From NCBI RefSeq assembly GCF_002086675.1, contig NZ_MVIF01000006.1, positions 1-64,000 of the forward strand: a stretch of DNA of 64,000 bases. The letters are read 5' to 3'. Below are positions 38,721-48,057 of this stretch, in pieces. The position numbers and the translations under genes were made by a program. Under the pieces are notes generated by a model. It was not told where the DNA came from. It searched no databases and was given only the letters and a program-made list of their open reading frames with translations. The stretch's first letter is position 1; the number at the start of each line of letters is the position of its first letter. The stretch comes from Mycobacterium persicum. Lineage in GTDB: Bacteria; Actinomycetota; Actinomycetes; Mycobacteriales; Mycobacteriaceae.

Positions 38721-39377
38721 ATGGTTAAGGTTTTCTTGGTCGATGACCATGAAGTAGTCCGTCGCGGACTGACCGATCTGCTCGCTTCCGACCCTGACCT
38801 CGAGATCGTCGGCGAAGCGGGTTCCGTCTCCGAAGCGATGGCGAAGATCCCGGCGTTGAAGCCGGATGTCGCCGTGCTCGACGTGCGCCTGCCCGACGGC
38901 AACGGCATCGAATTGTGTCGTGACCTGCTGTCGGATCAGCCCGAATTGCGGTGTCTGATGCTGACGTCGTTCACCTCCGATGAAGCGATGCTGGAGGCGA
39001 TCCTGGCCGGCGCCAGCGGCTTCGTCGTCAAAGACATCAAGGGTATGGAGCTGGCCCGGGCGATCAAAGACGTCGGAGCCGGCAAATCGCTGCTGGACAA
39101 CCGGGCGGCTGCAGCGCTGATGGCAAAGCTGCGGGGCGGGGCGGAGCATCACGACCCGTTGTCCGGATTGACCGAGCAGGAGCGCACGCTGCTCGGGCAT
39201 CTCAGCGAGGGATTGACCAACCGGCAGATCGCCGCCCGGATGTTTCTGGCCGAGAAAACAGTGAAGAACTACGTGTCGCGCCTGCTGGCCAAACTCGGCA
39301 TGGAGCGGCGAACCCAGGCAGCGGTGTTCGCCTCGAGGCTGGGTCAAGGGTCGGCGCCGCCAGCGCCCGGCAACTGA
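38721..39377 (+). CDS. devR: Dormancy response regulator DevR/DosR (NarL/LuxR family)
   Basis: 218 residues from the ATG at 38721 ([11 protein letters not shown]) with GAAAGGA upstream; the open frame reaches back to 38685 but the DosR family begins here. Receiver domain with Asp54 in [11 protein letters not shown] and acidic pocket Asp8/Asp9. C-terminal LuxR helix-turn-helix with [12 protein letters not shown] and [21 protein letters not shown]. Near-identical in these segments to M. tuberculosis DosR (Rv3133c), so it should recognise the same DNA box. It activates the hypoxia/NO regulon, most of whose members surround it here. DevS follows after 154 bases. Confidence 0.97.
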   Translation: MVKVFLVDDHEVVRRGLTDLLASDPDLEIVGEAGSVSEAMAKIPALKPDVAVLDVRLPDGNGIELCRDLLSDQPELRCLMLTSFTSDEAMLEAILAGASGFVVKDIKGMELARAIKDVGAGKSLLDNRAAAALMAKLRGGAEHHDPLSGLTEQERTLLGHLSEGLTNRQIAARMFLAEKTVKNYVSRLLAKLGMERRTQAAVFASRLGQGSAPPAPGN

Positions 39378-39531
39378 CGCGTCCTGCCGACGCCCAGCCG
39401 CAATCATTTGCCGGTCACCGCCGGCGAACCGCGGGCTCACAGATCAATGGCCGCCCGACCGCGTTTTGGTTAAGCTGGTCAGCGACATCCGAGTGTCGCC
39501 CGTATTGCGCCGGCTGTCGTAAGCCGGGGGC

Positions 39532-41262
39532 GTGGAAGGTTTCAGTCAGGTGGCCAGTGACCACAGCGGCTCACCATTTGCGGGGTTGGGTCAGCCTGGA
39601 CTAGTGGACAGGATGCACGCGCAGCTCGACGAGTTGCTGGCGGCCCGCGACCAAATGGCGCAATTGCTGCAGGTGATCGTCGAGATCGGCTCGGATCTCG
39701 ACCTCGACGGAACGCTGCGGCGGATCGTCTCCGCGGCCAGGGAATTGACCGCCGCCCCCTACGGCGCCCTGGCCGTCCGCGATCCCGAAGGAACGTTGCT
39801 CTCGTTTATCCACGAGGGGATAGACGCCGAGACAGCGCGACGGATCGGGCATCTGCCGGTCGGCAAGGGAGTGCTGGGTGTCTCGCTCGTCGAAACGCCG
39901 GCGTTGCGCCTGGATGACCTGACCGCGCACCCGGCCGCCTGCGGGTTCCCCGAGCACCATCCCCCGATGCGGGCGTTTCTCGGCGTGCCGATCATGATCC
40001 GCGGAACGGTGTTCGGCCACCTCTACCTCACCCATGTCGGCCCCGGGCGGGTCTTCTCCGAATCCGACGAGTTCGCGGCTCGCGCGCTGGCGTTCGCGGC
40101 CGGGGTCGCCATCGACAACGCGCAGGTTCTCGAGCGCGAGCGCACGGCGGTGAAGTGGATGGAGGCCAGCCGCGAGATCACGACCGCACTGTTGACCAGC
40201 GCCGAGCCGCAGCGGCGTCCGTTGCGGTTGATCGCGGAAAAGGCATGCGCACTCACCGATGCCGAACAGGCGATTGTGCTGATACCGCTCGATGTCGACC
40301 AGCCGCCCGAGGAGATCGACACGCTGGTTGTTTCCGCCGCGGTGGGGCGGAATGCCACTGAGGTCGTCGGCCAGCGGGTTCCGGTGGACGGCTCGACCAC
40401 CGGCACCGTTTTCCGGTCCGGCCAGCCGCTGATCACCGAGGCGTTCAACCACAGGATTCCCGCGTTCACCGACGTCGCACAGCGCTCCGCGATTCTGATG
40501 CCGCTTCGCGCCCACGACCACGTCGCCGGGGTGATCGCCATTGCCCGCGGCGCCGACAAGCCGCCCTTCGACGCCAGTTATGTGGATTTGGTGCGCGATT
40601 TCGCCACCCACGCCACGATCGCACTGATGCTCGCGTCCGGCCGTGAGGATGCGCGCCAGCTGACCATCCTGGCCGAACGCGAGCGCATCGCTCACGACCT
40701 GCACGACCACGTCATCCAGCGGCTGTTCGCAACCGGGATGGATCTACAGGGCACCCTTGCCCGGGCGCGGTCACCGGAAGTGATCGGCCGGCTCGGCCGC
40801 ACGCTTGATGATCTGCAGACCATCATCGAGGAGATCCGCACCGCCATTTTCCAGCTGAAGGCTCCGCTGGAGCGCGACGGTGGCTTCCGGCACCGCATTC
40901 AGGCGGTGGTCGCCGACCTGACCGAGCATCGCGACATCGTCACTACCGTGCACATCGACGGCCCGATGGCCGTCGTCGGCGGCGAACTGGCCGACCACGC
41001 CGAAGCGGTCACCACCGAGGCCGTCAGCAACGCCCTGCGCCACTCGGGCGCTACCCAGCTGACCATCGAGGTCGGCGTCGCCGACATGTTCAGCCTTGAC
41101 ATCGTCGACAACGGGTGTGGCCTGCCCGCCGACATTTCGCGCCGCAGCGGTCTGGCCAACATGAAGCACCGGGCCGAACAACTCGGCGGCAGCTGCGAGG
41201 TCAGCAGTGCACCCGACGGCGGCACCCGGGTCCACTGGACGGCTCCGCTGGGCGATTGCTGA
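39532..41262 (+). CDS. devS: Heme sensor histidine kinase DevS/DosT type
   Basis: 576 residues, GTG start. Two GAF domains (about 50-205 and 225-370). The first contains EHHPPMRAFLGVP with His142/His143 at the place of the heme-ligating His149 of DevS; the second is ligand-free in the family. HisKA_3 dimerisation/phosphoacceptor helix at IAHDLHDHVIQRLF with His391, then an HATPase domain (VSNALRHSG, VDNGCGLP, GLANMKHRAEQLGG). It senses O2/NO/CO by heme and phosphorylates DevR at Asp54. Whether it behaves as a redox sensor (DevS) or oxygen sensor (DosT) cannot be read from sequence. Confidence 0.95.
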   Translation: MEGFSQVASDHSGSPFAGLGQPGLVDRMHAQLDELLAARDQMAQLLQVIVEIGSDLDLDGTLRRIVSAARELTAAPYGALAVRDPEGTLLSFIHEGIDAETARRIGHLPVGKGVLGVSLVETPALRLDDLTAHPAACGFPEHHPPMRAFLGVPIMIRGTVFGHLYLTHVGPGRVFSESDEFAARALAFAAGVAIDNAQVLERERTAVKWMEASREITTALLTSAEPQRRPLRLIAEKACALTDAEQAIVLIPLDVDQPPEEIDTLVVSAAVGRNATEVVGQRVPVDGSTTGTVFRSGQPLITEAFNHRIPAFTDVAQRSAILMPLRAHDHVAGVIAIARGADKPPFDASYVDLVRDFATHATIALMLASGREDARQLTILAERERIAHDLHDHVIQRLFATGMDLQGTLARARSPEVIGRLGRTLDDLQTIIEEIRTAIFQLKAPLERDGGFRHRIQAVVADLTEHRDIVTTVHIDGPMAVVGGELADHAEAVTTEAVSNALRHSGATQLTIEVGVADMFSLDIVDNGCGLPADISRRSGLANMKHRAEQLGGSCEVSSAPDGGTRVHWTAPLGDC

Positions 41263-41325
41263 CGACGGCTGGTCGGCGGGTGGCGTTGTCACCGGCGCGG
41301 TCGGCCTGCCGCGGTGGCGGGGCCG

Positions 41326-42135
41326 TCAGTTCGGCACCACGAGCACCGAATGCCCATCGCGGCGTGGCACGTGGAATGTCACCGGGCCGACCATCCGCGC
41401 GACGTCGCCGGCATCGTCGCTGCCCACCACCGCCAATTGGATCGGTTCCTCGGTCCTGCCGAGAAATTCGGCGACCCCATGCCGAGCGGCTGCCGGTTGG
41501 ACGTGCAGGTCGCGATACTGACCGACCCAGCGGTCGAGCCGACGATTCAGTTGCTCGTAGCGAATCTCACCCAGACCCCAGCGCCAGACGCCCATCGCCA
41601 GAATCGGCGCCCCGCGAAGGCGCGCCTCCCGGAAGCCTTGTTCGAGCACCGCGTCGTTGGCCGGCGAATCCTCGACGACAACAGCGATCCACGCCGAATC
41701 CGGCCCGACGTCGTTATGTCCGGTGCGGATGACCGCGATCGGGCACCGGGCCTTTCGCGCCACCGCCTCGGCGGTCGAGCCCAGCAGCTTGCGAGCGACC
41801 CGTCCTATCCCCACCGACCCCACGCAAACCATTGCCGCCGAACGCGATTCGTCGATCAGGGTGCCGCCGGGTGATCCGTATACGATCTCGGTCTCGACTT
41901 TGACGGCCTCGTCCATGGCGTGCAGCGCGGACGCGGCGCCGTGGAGGGCCATTTCGGCATATTCGACGTCCAGACTGTCGTCGCCGGCGGGCGCATCGGC
42001 GCCGCGGGGGATCGCATGGATCAACCGGAGCGGGATGTCGCGGCTGATCGCCTCGGTAATTGCCCACTTGGCGGCGTTGATCGCGGCGTCCGACCCGTCG
42101 ATGCCCACAACTATTCGTGATTGCGGATGATTCAT
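41326..42135 (-). CDS. Universal stress protein
   Basis: 269 residues from the ATG at 42135 (MNHPQSRIVVGIDGS) with GGGAGGA upstream; the frame runs on to 42318 but without Usp text. N-terminal UspA domain with canonical ATP loop GSVGIGRVARKLLGS near residues 110-124. The C-terminal half is a second, divergent Usp-type domain (IAVVVEDSPANDAVLEQGF), like that of the usp gene upstream of devR. It points leftward toward devS, with convergent stops about 60 bases apart, and shares its promoter region with the divergent two-domain usp. Confidence 0.92.
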   Translation of the reverse strand: MNHPQSRIVVGIDGSDAAINAAKWAITEAISRDIPLRLIHAIPRGADAPAGDDSLDVEYAEMALHGAASALHAMDEAVKVETEIVYGSPGGTLIDESRSAAMVCVGSVGIGRVARKLLGSTAEAVARKARCPIAVIRTGHNDVGPDSAWIAVVVEDSPANDAVLEQGFREARLRGAPILAMGVWRWGLGEIRYEQLNRRLDRWVGQYRDLHVQPAAARHGVAEFLGRTEEPIQLAVVGSDDAGDVARMVGPVTFHVPRRDGHSVLVVPN

Positions 42136-42240
42136 CGCATCCTCCCGATCAGACGGCCCGCCCGCAGAGACCCCGAACCCGTCACTTCGCGAGGTTATTG
42201 CGCATCGCCGGTTGGTGGCAGGGTCGTTTGACCCCGGCTC

Positions 42241-42260
42241 GCGAGGCTGTTGGTCCCCAA
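42241..42260 (-). promoter_or_regulatory. DosR-box-like sequence for the leftward universal stress gene
   Basis: On the minus strand TTGGGGACCAACAGCCTCGC matches about 13 of 20 positions of the DosR consensus, with a perfect TTGGGGAC left half. It lies about 105 bases upstream of the ATG at 42135. Confidence 0.55.
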
Positions 42261-42322
42261 CGGGTCCTCTCTGGGTCCGTCGGTGTGCCAGATGGCGCGG
42301 CGAAGGTCTCACGGCCACCCGG

Positions 42323-42342
42323 TTGGGGACTTAAGCCTCACG
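42323..42342 (+). promoter_or_regulatory. Strong DosR-box candidate for the rightward universal stress gene
   Basis: TTGGGGACTTAAGCCTCACG matches the consensus TTSGGGACTWWAGTCCCSAA at its first 13 positions and about 15 of 20 overall, the best match in the window. It is about 50 bases before the ATG at 42393. Confidence 0.75.
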
Positions 42343-42392
42343 ACCGACGACGCTCGCGGGCATTAGCGTTTTGATGGCTGAGGGAGAAGGGA

Positions 42393-43295
42393 ATGTCTGC
42401 AACCATGAAACGTCTTGGCATCGTCGTCGGCGTCGACGGATCGGCCGCGTCGAATGCGGCGGTGTCGTGGGCAGCACAGGACGCCACGTTGCGCCATCTG
42501 CCACTGACCTTGGTGCACATGGTGAATGCGGCCGTGCCGATGTGGCCCGAGATGCCGATGTCGATGGGCATGGCCGCGTGGCAGGAAGAAGACGGCCGCC
42601 AGGTCCTAGAACAGGCGATCAAGATCGCTGAGCAGGCCGTGCAGGCCCATCGGGAGATCACCATCCACACCGAGCTGAGATGGTCGCCGCCGGTGCCCAC
42701 GCTGGTAGAACTGTCCGCCGAAGCAGATTTGGCGGTGGTGGGCAGCTACGGGCGTGGAGCGGTCGCCCGGGCGGTCCTGGGCTCGGTCGGTTCGGCGCTG
42801 CTGCGCCGCGCGACCTGTCCGGTCGCGGTCATCCGTGAGGCGGACCCGGCCGCCGCTCCCGCGCATCGTGCTCAGCTGCAGCAAGCGCCGGTCGTGCTAG
42901 GAATTGATGGCTCGCCGGTCTCGGAGTTGGCGACGGCCATAGCCTTCGACGAGGCGTCGCGCCGCGGTGTGGAGTTGAAGGCGGTGCACGCCTGGAGCGA
43001 TCTGGAAGTGGTTGACCTGCCGGGTTTGGACTGGGCGACCGTCAAGTCGGAAGCGGAGCAGACCGTGGCCGAACGCCTGGCCGGCTGGCAGGAGCGGTAT
43101 CCCGACGTCACGGTCCATCGGCTCGTCGTGTGCGACCGTCCGGCCCGCGAGCTGATCGACCAAGCGCAAACCGCCCAACTCGTCGTGCTGGGCAGCCACG
43201 GACGAGGGGGATTCACCGGCATGCTGCTGGGTTCGGTCAGCAATGCGGTGGTTCACTCGGTTCGGACACCGGTGATCGTGGCTCGTCGGTCCTGA
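42393..43295 (+). CDS. Tandem-domain universal stress protein (Rv2005c/Rv2026c-like)
   Basis: 300 residues, ATG at 42393 with GGAGAAGGGA. Two complete UspA domains: IVVGVDGSAASNAAVSWA with loop GSYGRGAVARAVLGS, then VVLGIDGSPVSELATA with loop GSHGRGGFTGMLLGS, both canonical G-x2-G-x9-G-S ATP sites. Homologues such as Rv2005c and Rv2623 are DosR targets in M. tuberculosis, and Rv2623 is reported to bind ATP and affect growth. Preceded by the best DosR-box match in the window, and followed at about 20-60 bases by the Rv2004c-like gene, the same pair as Rv2005c-Rv2004c. Confidence 0.94.
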   Translation: MSATMKRLGIVVGVDGSAASNAAVSWAAQDATLRHLPLTLVHMVNAAVPMWPEMPMSMGMAAWQEEDGRQVLEQAIKIAEQAVQAHREITIHTELRWSPPVPTLVELSAEADLAVVGSYGRGAVARAVLGSVGSALLRRATCPVAVIREADPAAAPAHRAQLQQAPVVLGIDGSPVSELATAIAFDEASRRGVELKAVHAWSDLEVVDLPGLDWATVKSEAEQTVAERLAGWQERYPDVTVHRLVVCDRPARELIDQAQTAQLVVLGSHGRGGFTGMLLGSVSNAVVHSVRTPVIVARRS

Positions 43296-43318
43296 GCGGT
43301 CCTGGCCACAGCGCCGAG

Positions 43319-44875
43319 GTGTCCGTAGCAATCGGAACGAGCGCATGGGAGGCCGTGATCAACGCCGACAGAGGTACTGCTGATGCAGCGACGACCGCTG
43401 GGGTGCCCTACGTCGATGTGCACGAAACCCACACCGGCGTAGTGGTGCTCGCCGGCGACCGGGCCTACAAGGCGAAGAAGCCGGTGTTGACCGACTTCCT
43501 GGATTTCCGGACACCTGAGCAACGCGAACGCGCGTGCCTGCGCGAAGTCGAGCTGAACAGCCGGTTGTCGCCCGACAGTTATCTCGGCATCGCACATCTC
43601 TCCGACCCCGCCGGAGGACCGGCCGAACCGGTCGTGGTGATGCGGCGCTACCGCGACAGCGACCGGTTGGCGTGGCTGGCCGAGCACGGCGGGTCCGAGA
43701 CGTCGGTTCGGGAGCTACTGGACACCATCGCCGCAGTGCTGGCCCGCTTTCACGAGCATGCCGAGCGAAGTCCACTGATCGACGCCCAGGGCGAGGCCGG
43801 CGCGATCGATCGACGCTGGACTGATAACCTGACCGAACTTCACCGCTATGCGGGTACGGTGTTCTCCGACGAGTCGATCGGGCGGATCGAGCAGCTGGTT
43901 GCCGAATTCGTCTGCGGCCGTGACGTTCTGTTCAACCGACGGATCGAGGAAGGCTGCATTGTCGACGGCCACGGCGATCTGCTTGCCGACGACATCTTCT
44001 GCGTCGCCGACGGACCGGCCCTGCTCGATTGCCTCGAGTTCGACGACCAACTTCGCTACGTCGACCGTATCGACGATGCAGCCTTCCTGGCCATGGATCT
44101 GGAGTACTTGGGCCGCAACGACCTTGGCGAATACTTTCTCGAACGCTACCTGGCCCATTCCGGCGATACCGCGCCGAAGCCGCTGCATGACTTCTACATT
44201 GCCTATCGCGCGGTAGTGCGGGCCAAGGTCGACTGCGTCCGGCTGTCGCAGGGCAACTCGGCGTCCGCCGCCGACGCCGCCCGGCACCTGGCCATAGCGA
44301 CCCGGCATCTGCGCCACGGCGCGGTTCGGCTGGCGCTTGTCGGCGGCAACCCGGGCACCGGAAAATCCACGGTGGCCCGGGCGCTGGCGGAACGCGTTGG
44401 GGCTCAGGTTATCTCCACCGACGACGTGCGCCGGCAGCTGCGTGAGTGGGGCGCCATCGCCGGAGAGTCCGGCGTGTTGGATGCCGGGCTGTACAGCCCG
44501 CGAAACGTCACCGCCGTCTACGGGGTAGCCCTGCGCCGAGCGCGTCTGAGCCTGGCGAACGGGCGGCCGGTGATCCTCGACGGGACCTGGCGCGATCCGC
44601 AGCTGCGCGCCCAAGCGCATCGCCTTGCCGCCGAAGCACATTCGCCGCTGGTGGAACTGCTGTGTACGGCGCCGGTCGACACGGCGGCCGACCGGGTCAG
44701 GACCCGGCAACCGGGCAATTCCGATGCGACGCCGCAGATCGCGGCGACCCTGGCCGCTCGGCACAACGGCTGGGACACCGCGCACCTGGTCGACACCTCT
44801 CGGCCGCTCGAGTTCTCGGTGCGGGAAGCCCACGATGTGTGGCTGTGTGCCACCGGCGCAGGCGCGCCGCAGTAA
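43319..44875 (+). CDS. Rv2004c-like protein: aminoglycoside phosphotransferase-like domain plus P-loop kinase
   Basis: 518 residues if started at the GTG 43319; a GTG at 43355 gives 506, nearer the usual length, and the start is uncertain. N-terminal APH-like kinase fold (about 30-330) with GCIVDGHGDLLADDIF and LDCLEFDDQLRYVD as catalytic and Mg-binding loops. C-terminal P-loop kinase/AAA domain with LVGGNPGTGKSTVARALA (Walker A) and ILDGTWRDPQLRAQA. The substrate is unknown. The M. tuberculosis homologue Rv2004c is in the DosR regulon next to the usp Rv2005c, as here. Confidence 0.9.
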   Translation: MSVAIGTSAWEAVINADRGTADAATTAGVPYVDVHETHTGVVVLAGDRAYKAKKPVLTDFLDFRTPEQRERACLREVELNSRLSPDSYLGIAHLSDPAGGPAEPVVVMRRYRDSDRLAWLAEHGGSETSVRELLDTIAAVLARFHEHAERSPLIDAQGEAGAIDRRWTDNLTELHRYAGTVFSDESIGRIEQLVAEFVCGRDVLFNRRIEEGCIVDGHGDLLADDIFCVADGPALLDCLEFDDQLRYVDRIDDAAFLAMDLEYLGRNDLGEYFLERYLAHSGDTAPKPLHDFYIAYRAVVRAKVDCVRLSQGNSASAADAARHLAIATRHLRHGAVRLALVGGNPGTGKSTVARALAERVGAQVISTDDVRRQLREWGAIAGESGVLDAGLYSPRNVTAVYGVALRRARLSLANGRPVILDGTWRDPQLRAQAHRLAAEAHSPLVELLCTAPVDTAADRVRTRQPGNSDATPQIAATLAARHNGWDTAHLVDTSRPLEFSVREAHDVWLCATGAGAPQ

Positions 44876-44937
44876 CGCCGCGGTCGTCGTCGCAATCCGC
44901 TCCCGGCGGCAACGAGCCGAGCCCAAGGCCCCTCTCG

Positions 44938-44957
44938 TCGAGGACCAACGGCCCTGT
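44938..44957 (+). promoter_or_regulatory. DosR-box-like sequence upstream of Acg-like paralogue 3
   Basis: TCGAGGACCAACGGCCCTGT matches about 12 of 20 consensus positions by hand, with GGAC and GCCC halves. It is about 55 bases before the nitroreductase start at 45011. Confidence 0.5.
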
Positions 44958-45010
44958 CCGCGCGCGGCGCAAGTTCATAGCGTTGACCTCACAGGCGAAA
45001 GGTGATGCTC

Positions 45011-46009
45011 ATGACGGCGGCGGCGGTACCCGATGTACCCGGTGCGGTGGTGATCCGCGAAGCGGTGATGCTGGCCTGTCATGCTCCGTCGTTGCACAAC
45101 AGCCAGCCATGGCGATGGATTGCGGAGGGTCCCACATTGCAGCTGTGGGCCGACACCAGCCGGTCGATGCCGGCTACCGACCACACCGGCCGGGAACTGT
45201 TGTTGAGCTGCGGCGCGGTGCTGGATCACCTGCGTGTCGCCATGTCGGTTGCCGGCTGGGACACGACCACCGAACGGTTTCCCGACCCGGCAAGCCAGGA
45301 CCGGCTGGCGACACTGCGATTTCGTCGCGCCGAAACCATCACGGCAGAGCAGCAGCGCCGGATGCAGGCAATCCTGCGGCGCCGCACCGACCGATTGCCG
45401 TTCGACCCGCCCGCCCGGTGGACGGCCGCGGAGTCCGTGCTGCGACGCGTGGTCGCACCCTATGACGTCCTACTGGATGTGGTGGCCGACGAGCAGCGTC
45501 CGGCCCTGGCCGAGGCGTCCCGGCTCACCGAGACGTTGCGCCGTTATGACACCACCTACCTATCCGAATTGCGTTGGTGGACATCGCCGTTCACAACAGA
45601 CCCGAGTCATGCGCCGGAAGGCGCCCTGGTGTCCACCGCGGAAGCGTCCCGGGTCGACATCGCGCGGGCGTTTCCGCCTGCCGGCGGCGGGCGCCGTCGC
45701 CCAGGCATCGATCATGACCAGTCCAAGATCGTGGTGTTGTCCACCGACAGCGATGACCCGTTGGACGTGTTGCGCTGCGGCGAGGCGATGTCGGCCGTGC
45801 TGCTCGAATGCACCATGGCGGGCATGGCCACGTGCACGCTGACGCATATGACCGAAATCGCGATGAGTCGCAACATCATCGCCCAGATCACCGGTACCGC
45901 GGGCCGGCCGCAGTTGCTCATCCGACTCGGCCGATCACCGGCCAACGACCAGCACGTGGAGCGCACCGCGCGGCGGCCCGTGACGGAAGTACTCGAATTT
46001 CGGCGTTGA
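45011..46009 (+). CDS. Acg-like nitroreductase family protein, paralogue 3
   Basis: 332 residues from the ATG at 45011; GTG and ATG at 45002 and 45005 are too close to the AAAGG ribosome-binding site. HAPSLHNSQPWRW, RRRTDRLPF and the TLTHMTEIAMSR segment place it with the other two Acg-like proteins of the window, most like paralogue 2. Function as for that family: hypoxia-induced, flavin-binding suspected, activity unproven. About 30 bases separate it from the ketoacyl synthase III gene, suggesting one transcript under the same DosR-like site. Confidence 0.9.
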   Translation: MTAAAVPDVPGAVVIREAVMLACHAPSLHNSQPWRWIAEGPTLQLWADTSRSMPATDHTGRELLLSCGAVLDHLRVAMSVAGWDTTTERFPDPASQDRLATLRFRRAETITAEQQRRMQAILRRRTDRLPFDPPARWTAAESVLRRVVAPYDVLLDVVADEQRPALAEASRLTETLRRYDTTYLSELRWWTSPFTTDPSHAPEGALVSTAEASRVDIARAFPPAGGGRRRPGIDHDQSKIVVLSTDSDDPLDVLRCGEAMSAVLLECTMAGMATCTLTHMTEIAMSRNIIAQITGTAGRPQLLIRLGRSPANDQHVERTARRPVTEVLEFRR

Positions 46010-46038
46010 CCTGCGCCAGCGGGAAGGAGGTTCAGCCC

Positions 46039-47139
46039 ATGACGCGGCACTGGCTGGTAATGGAGACGGCGAACGGACCGCAGGCGCCGTTCGTCACTCG
46101 GGTAGCCGCCGCCGGCCGGCATCTGCCCCAAACCCATCTCACCACAGACGAATTGATGTCGACCACTCGTCATCACACCCACATCGACCTGGAACGGCTG
46201 ACCGGAATCCACGAGCGCCGGGTCTCGGTGGGTGATGAGGATTCCTACTCGCTGGCCACCTCCGCGGCGCTGAACGCTCTGGCGGTCGCGCGGCAGGACC
46301 CGGCGGCGCTGGACGTGGTGATCAACTGCAGCATCACCAAGTTCCGCGGCGGCCTGACCCAATGGCTGGAGCCGACTATGAGCAGCGCCATTGCCCGCGC
46401 CATCGGGGCGCGCCGGGCGATGACGTTCGACATATCCAACGCGTGTGCCGGAATGCTCACCGGTGTAACGATTTTGAACAACTGGATCCGCCAGGGCGTG
46501 GTCGAGCGCGGACTGGTCGTCAGTGGCGAGTACATCTCACAGCTCAGCCATAACGCGGCGCGTCATATCCGCAACATCCTCAGCAAAGAGTTGGCCTCAT
46601 TGACCCTCGGCGACGCCGGCGCGGCCCTGCTGCTGGAGCGGGCACCCGTCGGCTCGGCGGGAATCGCCCTGGCCGGGTTCACCACCGTCGCCGACTACAG
46701 CCGGCTGTGTCTGGCCTACCCGCGGGGACACGACCCGGGCGCGCGGATGTTCACCAACGCCCGCGCCATCCATCAGGCCGCAATGGCCAACACGCCGCTG
46801 CTGTTACAGGAAGTCCTTGATACGGCAGGCATTTCAATTCATGACATCGACCACGTGATCACTCATCAGACCTCGGCGCGGGCAATCCGCAAGGGTATGG
46901 CCCGAATGTCGCAGTCGTTCGGCGACAAGCCCCGCCATGACGCGGTGATCACCGTGGACCGGTACGGCAACACGGCGTCGACCACCCACACGGTGGCTCT
47001 CGTCGAGGAACTCGAGGCCGGACACGTCGCGCCCGGGGAACGGATCGCGCTGATCGCTCTGGCTTCGGGGCTCGAAATTGGGATCGTCTTACTGACCCTG
47101 GATGAGGACATGGTGAGCCGGTATGGGCACAGTCATTGA
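46039..47139 (+). CDS. Beta-ketoacyl-ACP synthase III-like enzyme
   Basis: 366 residues from the ATG at 46039, with a strong GGAAGGAGG. Thiolase fold with an intact FabH-type triad: Cys136 in SNACAGM, His276 in THQTS and Asn311 in RYGNTAST; GDAGAALLLE is also typical. FabH-like enzymes condense acyl-CoA with malonyl-ACP or, in relatives, join two acyl chains or transfer acyl groups. It is not the housekeeping fabH by context. It overlaps a second, degenerate KASIII-like gene by 17 bases, suggesting a heterodimer. A lone ACP is encoded 19 kb away in the same locus. Confidence 0.9.
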   Translation: MTRHWLVMETANGPQAPFVTRVAAAGRHLPQTHLTTDELMSTTRHHTHIDLERLTGIHERRVSVGDEDSYSLATSAALNALAVARQDPAALDVVINCSITKFRGGLTQWLEPTMSSAIARAIGARRAMTFDISNACAGMLTGVTILNNWIRQGVVERGLVVSGEYISQLSHNAARHIRNILSKELASLTLGDAGAALLLERAPVGSAGIALAGFTTVADYSRLCLAYPRGHDPGARMFTNARAIHQAAMANTPLLLQEVLDTAGISIHDIDHVITHQTSARAIRKGMARMSQSFGDKPRHDAVITVDRYGNTASTTHTVALVEELEAGHVAPGERIALIALASGLEIGIVLLTLDEDMVSRYGHSH

Positions 47140-48016
47140 TCGAGTCGACCTCACACACCCGGGCCTGCTGCATCGGCATAGCGCGCTGCACCTGGCCGTC
47201 GCCGCGGCCAAGGATTGCCTGCAGCGAGCGGGATGCGAGCCCGGCGAGCTGGATCTCGTGGTCAACGCGGGGATTTATCGTGACCGGAATCTGGGCGAAC
47301 CCGCGCTGGCAGCGCTGATCCAGGACGACATCGGGGCCAACCCCGAGGATCCGCATGCCGGTGGTCACGGCACGTTCTCGTTCGACATTGCCAACGGCGC
47401 CTGCGGCGTGTTGACCGCGTTGCAGATCGTCGATGGTTTTCTGCGGACCCACAGCATCAACCGCGCGCTGATCGTGGCCAGCGACGCCGATCCGGGACAC
47501 GGGATGAGCGAGCACTTTCCCTTCTCGGCTGCCGGAGCCGCGTTGTTGTGCGGCTGGACCAACGAGGACTACGGTCTGAGCCGCGTCTCGTGGGCGAACC
47601 TGGACGACGGGGCAACCGACGAGACATTCCGTGCCACCGTCGGTTTCGCCGACGCCCGCAATGTTCTTCGGTTCAGCGAGTCGGCCGACATCGACGATCA
47701 GTTCGCCGCCGCCGCAGCCCAGGCGGTGGCGGCCTGCCTGACCGCGCATTCCGTGCGCCTTTCGGCCATCGACATGATCGTCGCCGCCCCGGCACGGCAG
47801 GGGTTCCGTGCGGCGCTGGGCAACCGGCTCGGGGTGCCGGCCGACCTGATTCGCGTGGCGGATGACGAGCACATGCATACGGCGGCGCTGGCCGCAGCCC
47901 TCGAGGGGCAGGTGCAGAGCCTGCCCGCGGGCACCCAGGTGCTGTTCGTCGCCGCGGGTGCCGGCGTCACGGCCGGCGCGGCGCTCTATCGTCAGCCGCC
48001 CCGCGTCGTCGGGTGA
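47123..48016 (+). CDS. KASIII/thiolase-like protein lacking the full catalytic triad
   Basis: 297 residues from the ATG at 47123, overlapping the upstream KASIII gene by 17 bases in another frame. It starts within the thiolase fold (ALHLAVAAAKDCLQRAGC) and keeps the nucleophile position as Cys94 in IANGACGVLTAL. The expected HQ motif is replaced by APARQGF, and the GNTAS motif by a sequence with EHMHTAA. It is also about 70 residues shorter than its neighbour. It is therefore a degenerate or differently acting partner, as in heterodimeric KAS/thiolase pairs. A stand-alone function is possible. Confidence 0.82.
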   Translation: MGTVIDRVDLTHPGLLHRHSALHLAVAAAKDCLQRAGCEPGELDLVVNAGIYRDRNLGEPALAALIQDDIGANPEDPHAGGHGTFSFDIANGACGVLTALQIVDGFLRTHSINRALIVASDADPGHGMSEHFPFSAAGAALLCGWTNEDYGLSRVSWANLDDGATDETFRATVGFADARNVLRFSESADIDDQFAAAAAQAVAACLTAHSVRLSAIDMIVAAPARQGFRAALGNRLGVPADLIRVADDEHMHTAALAAALEGQVQSLPAGTQVLFVAAGAGVTAGAALYRQPPRVVG

Positions 48017-48057
48017 ATCTGTAGACCCGACGTCTCGGGCAGTGTCACGATACCGAG

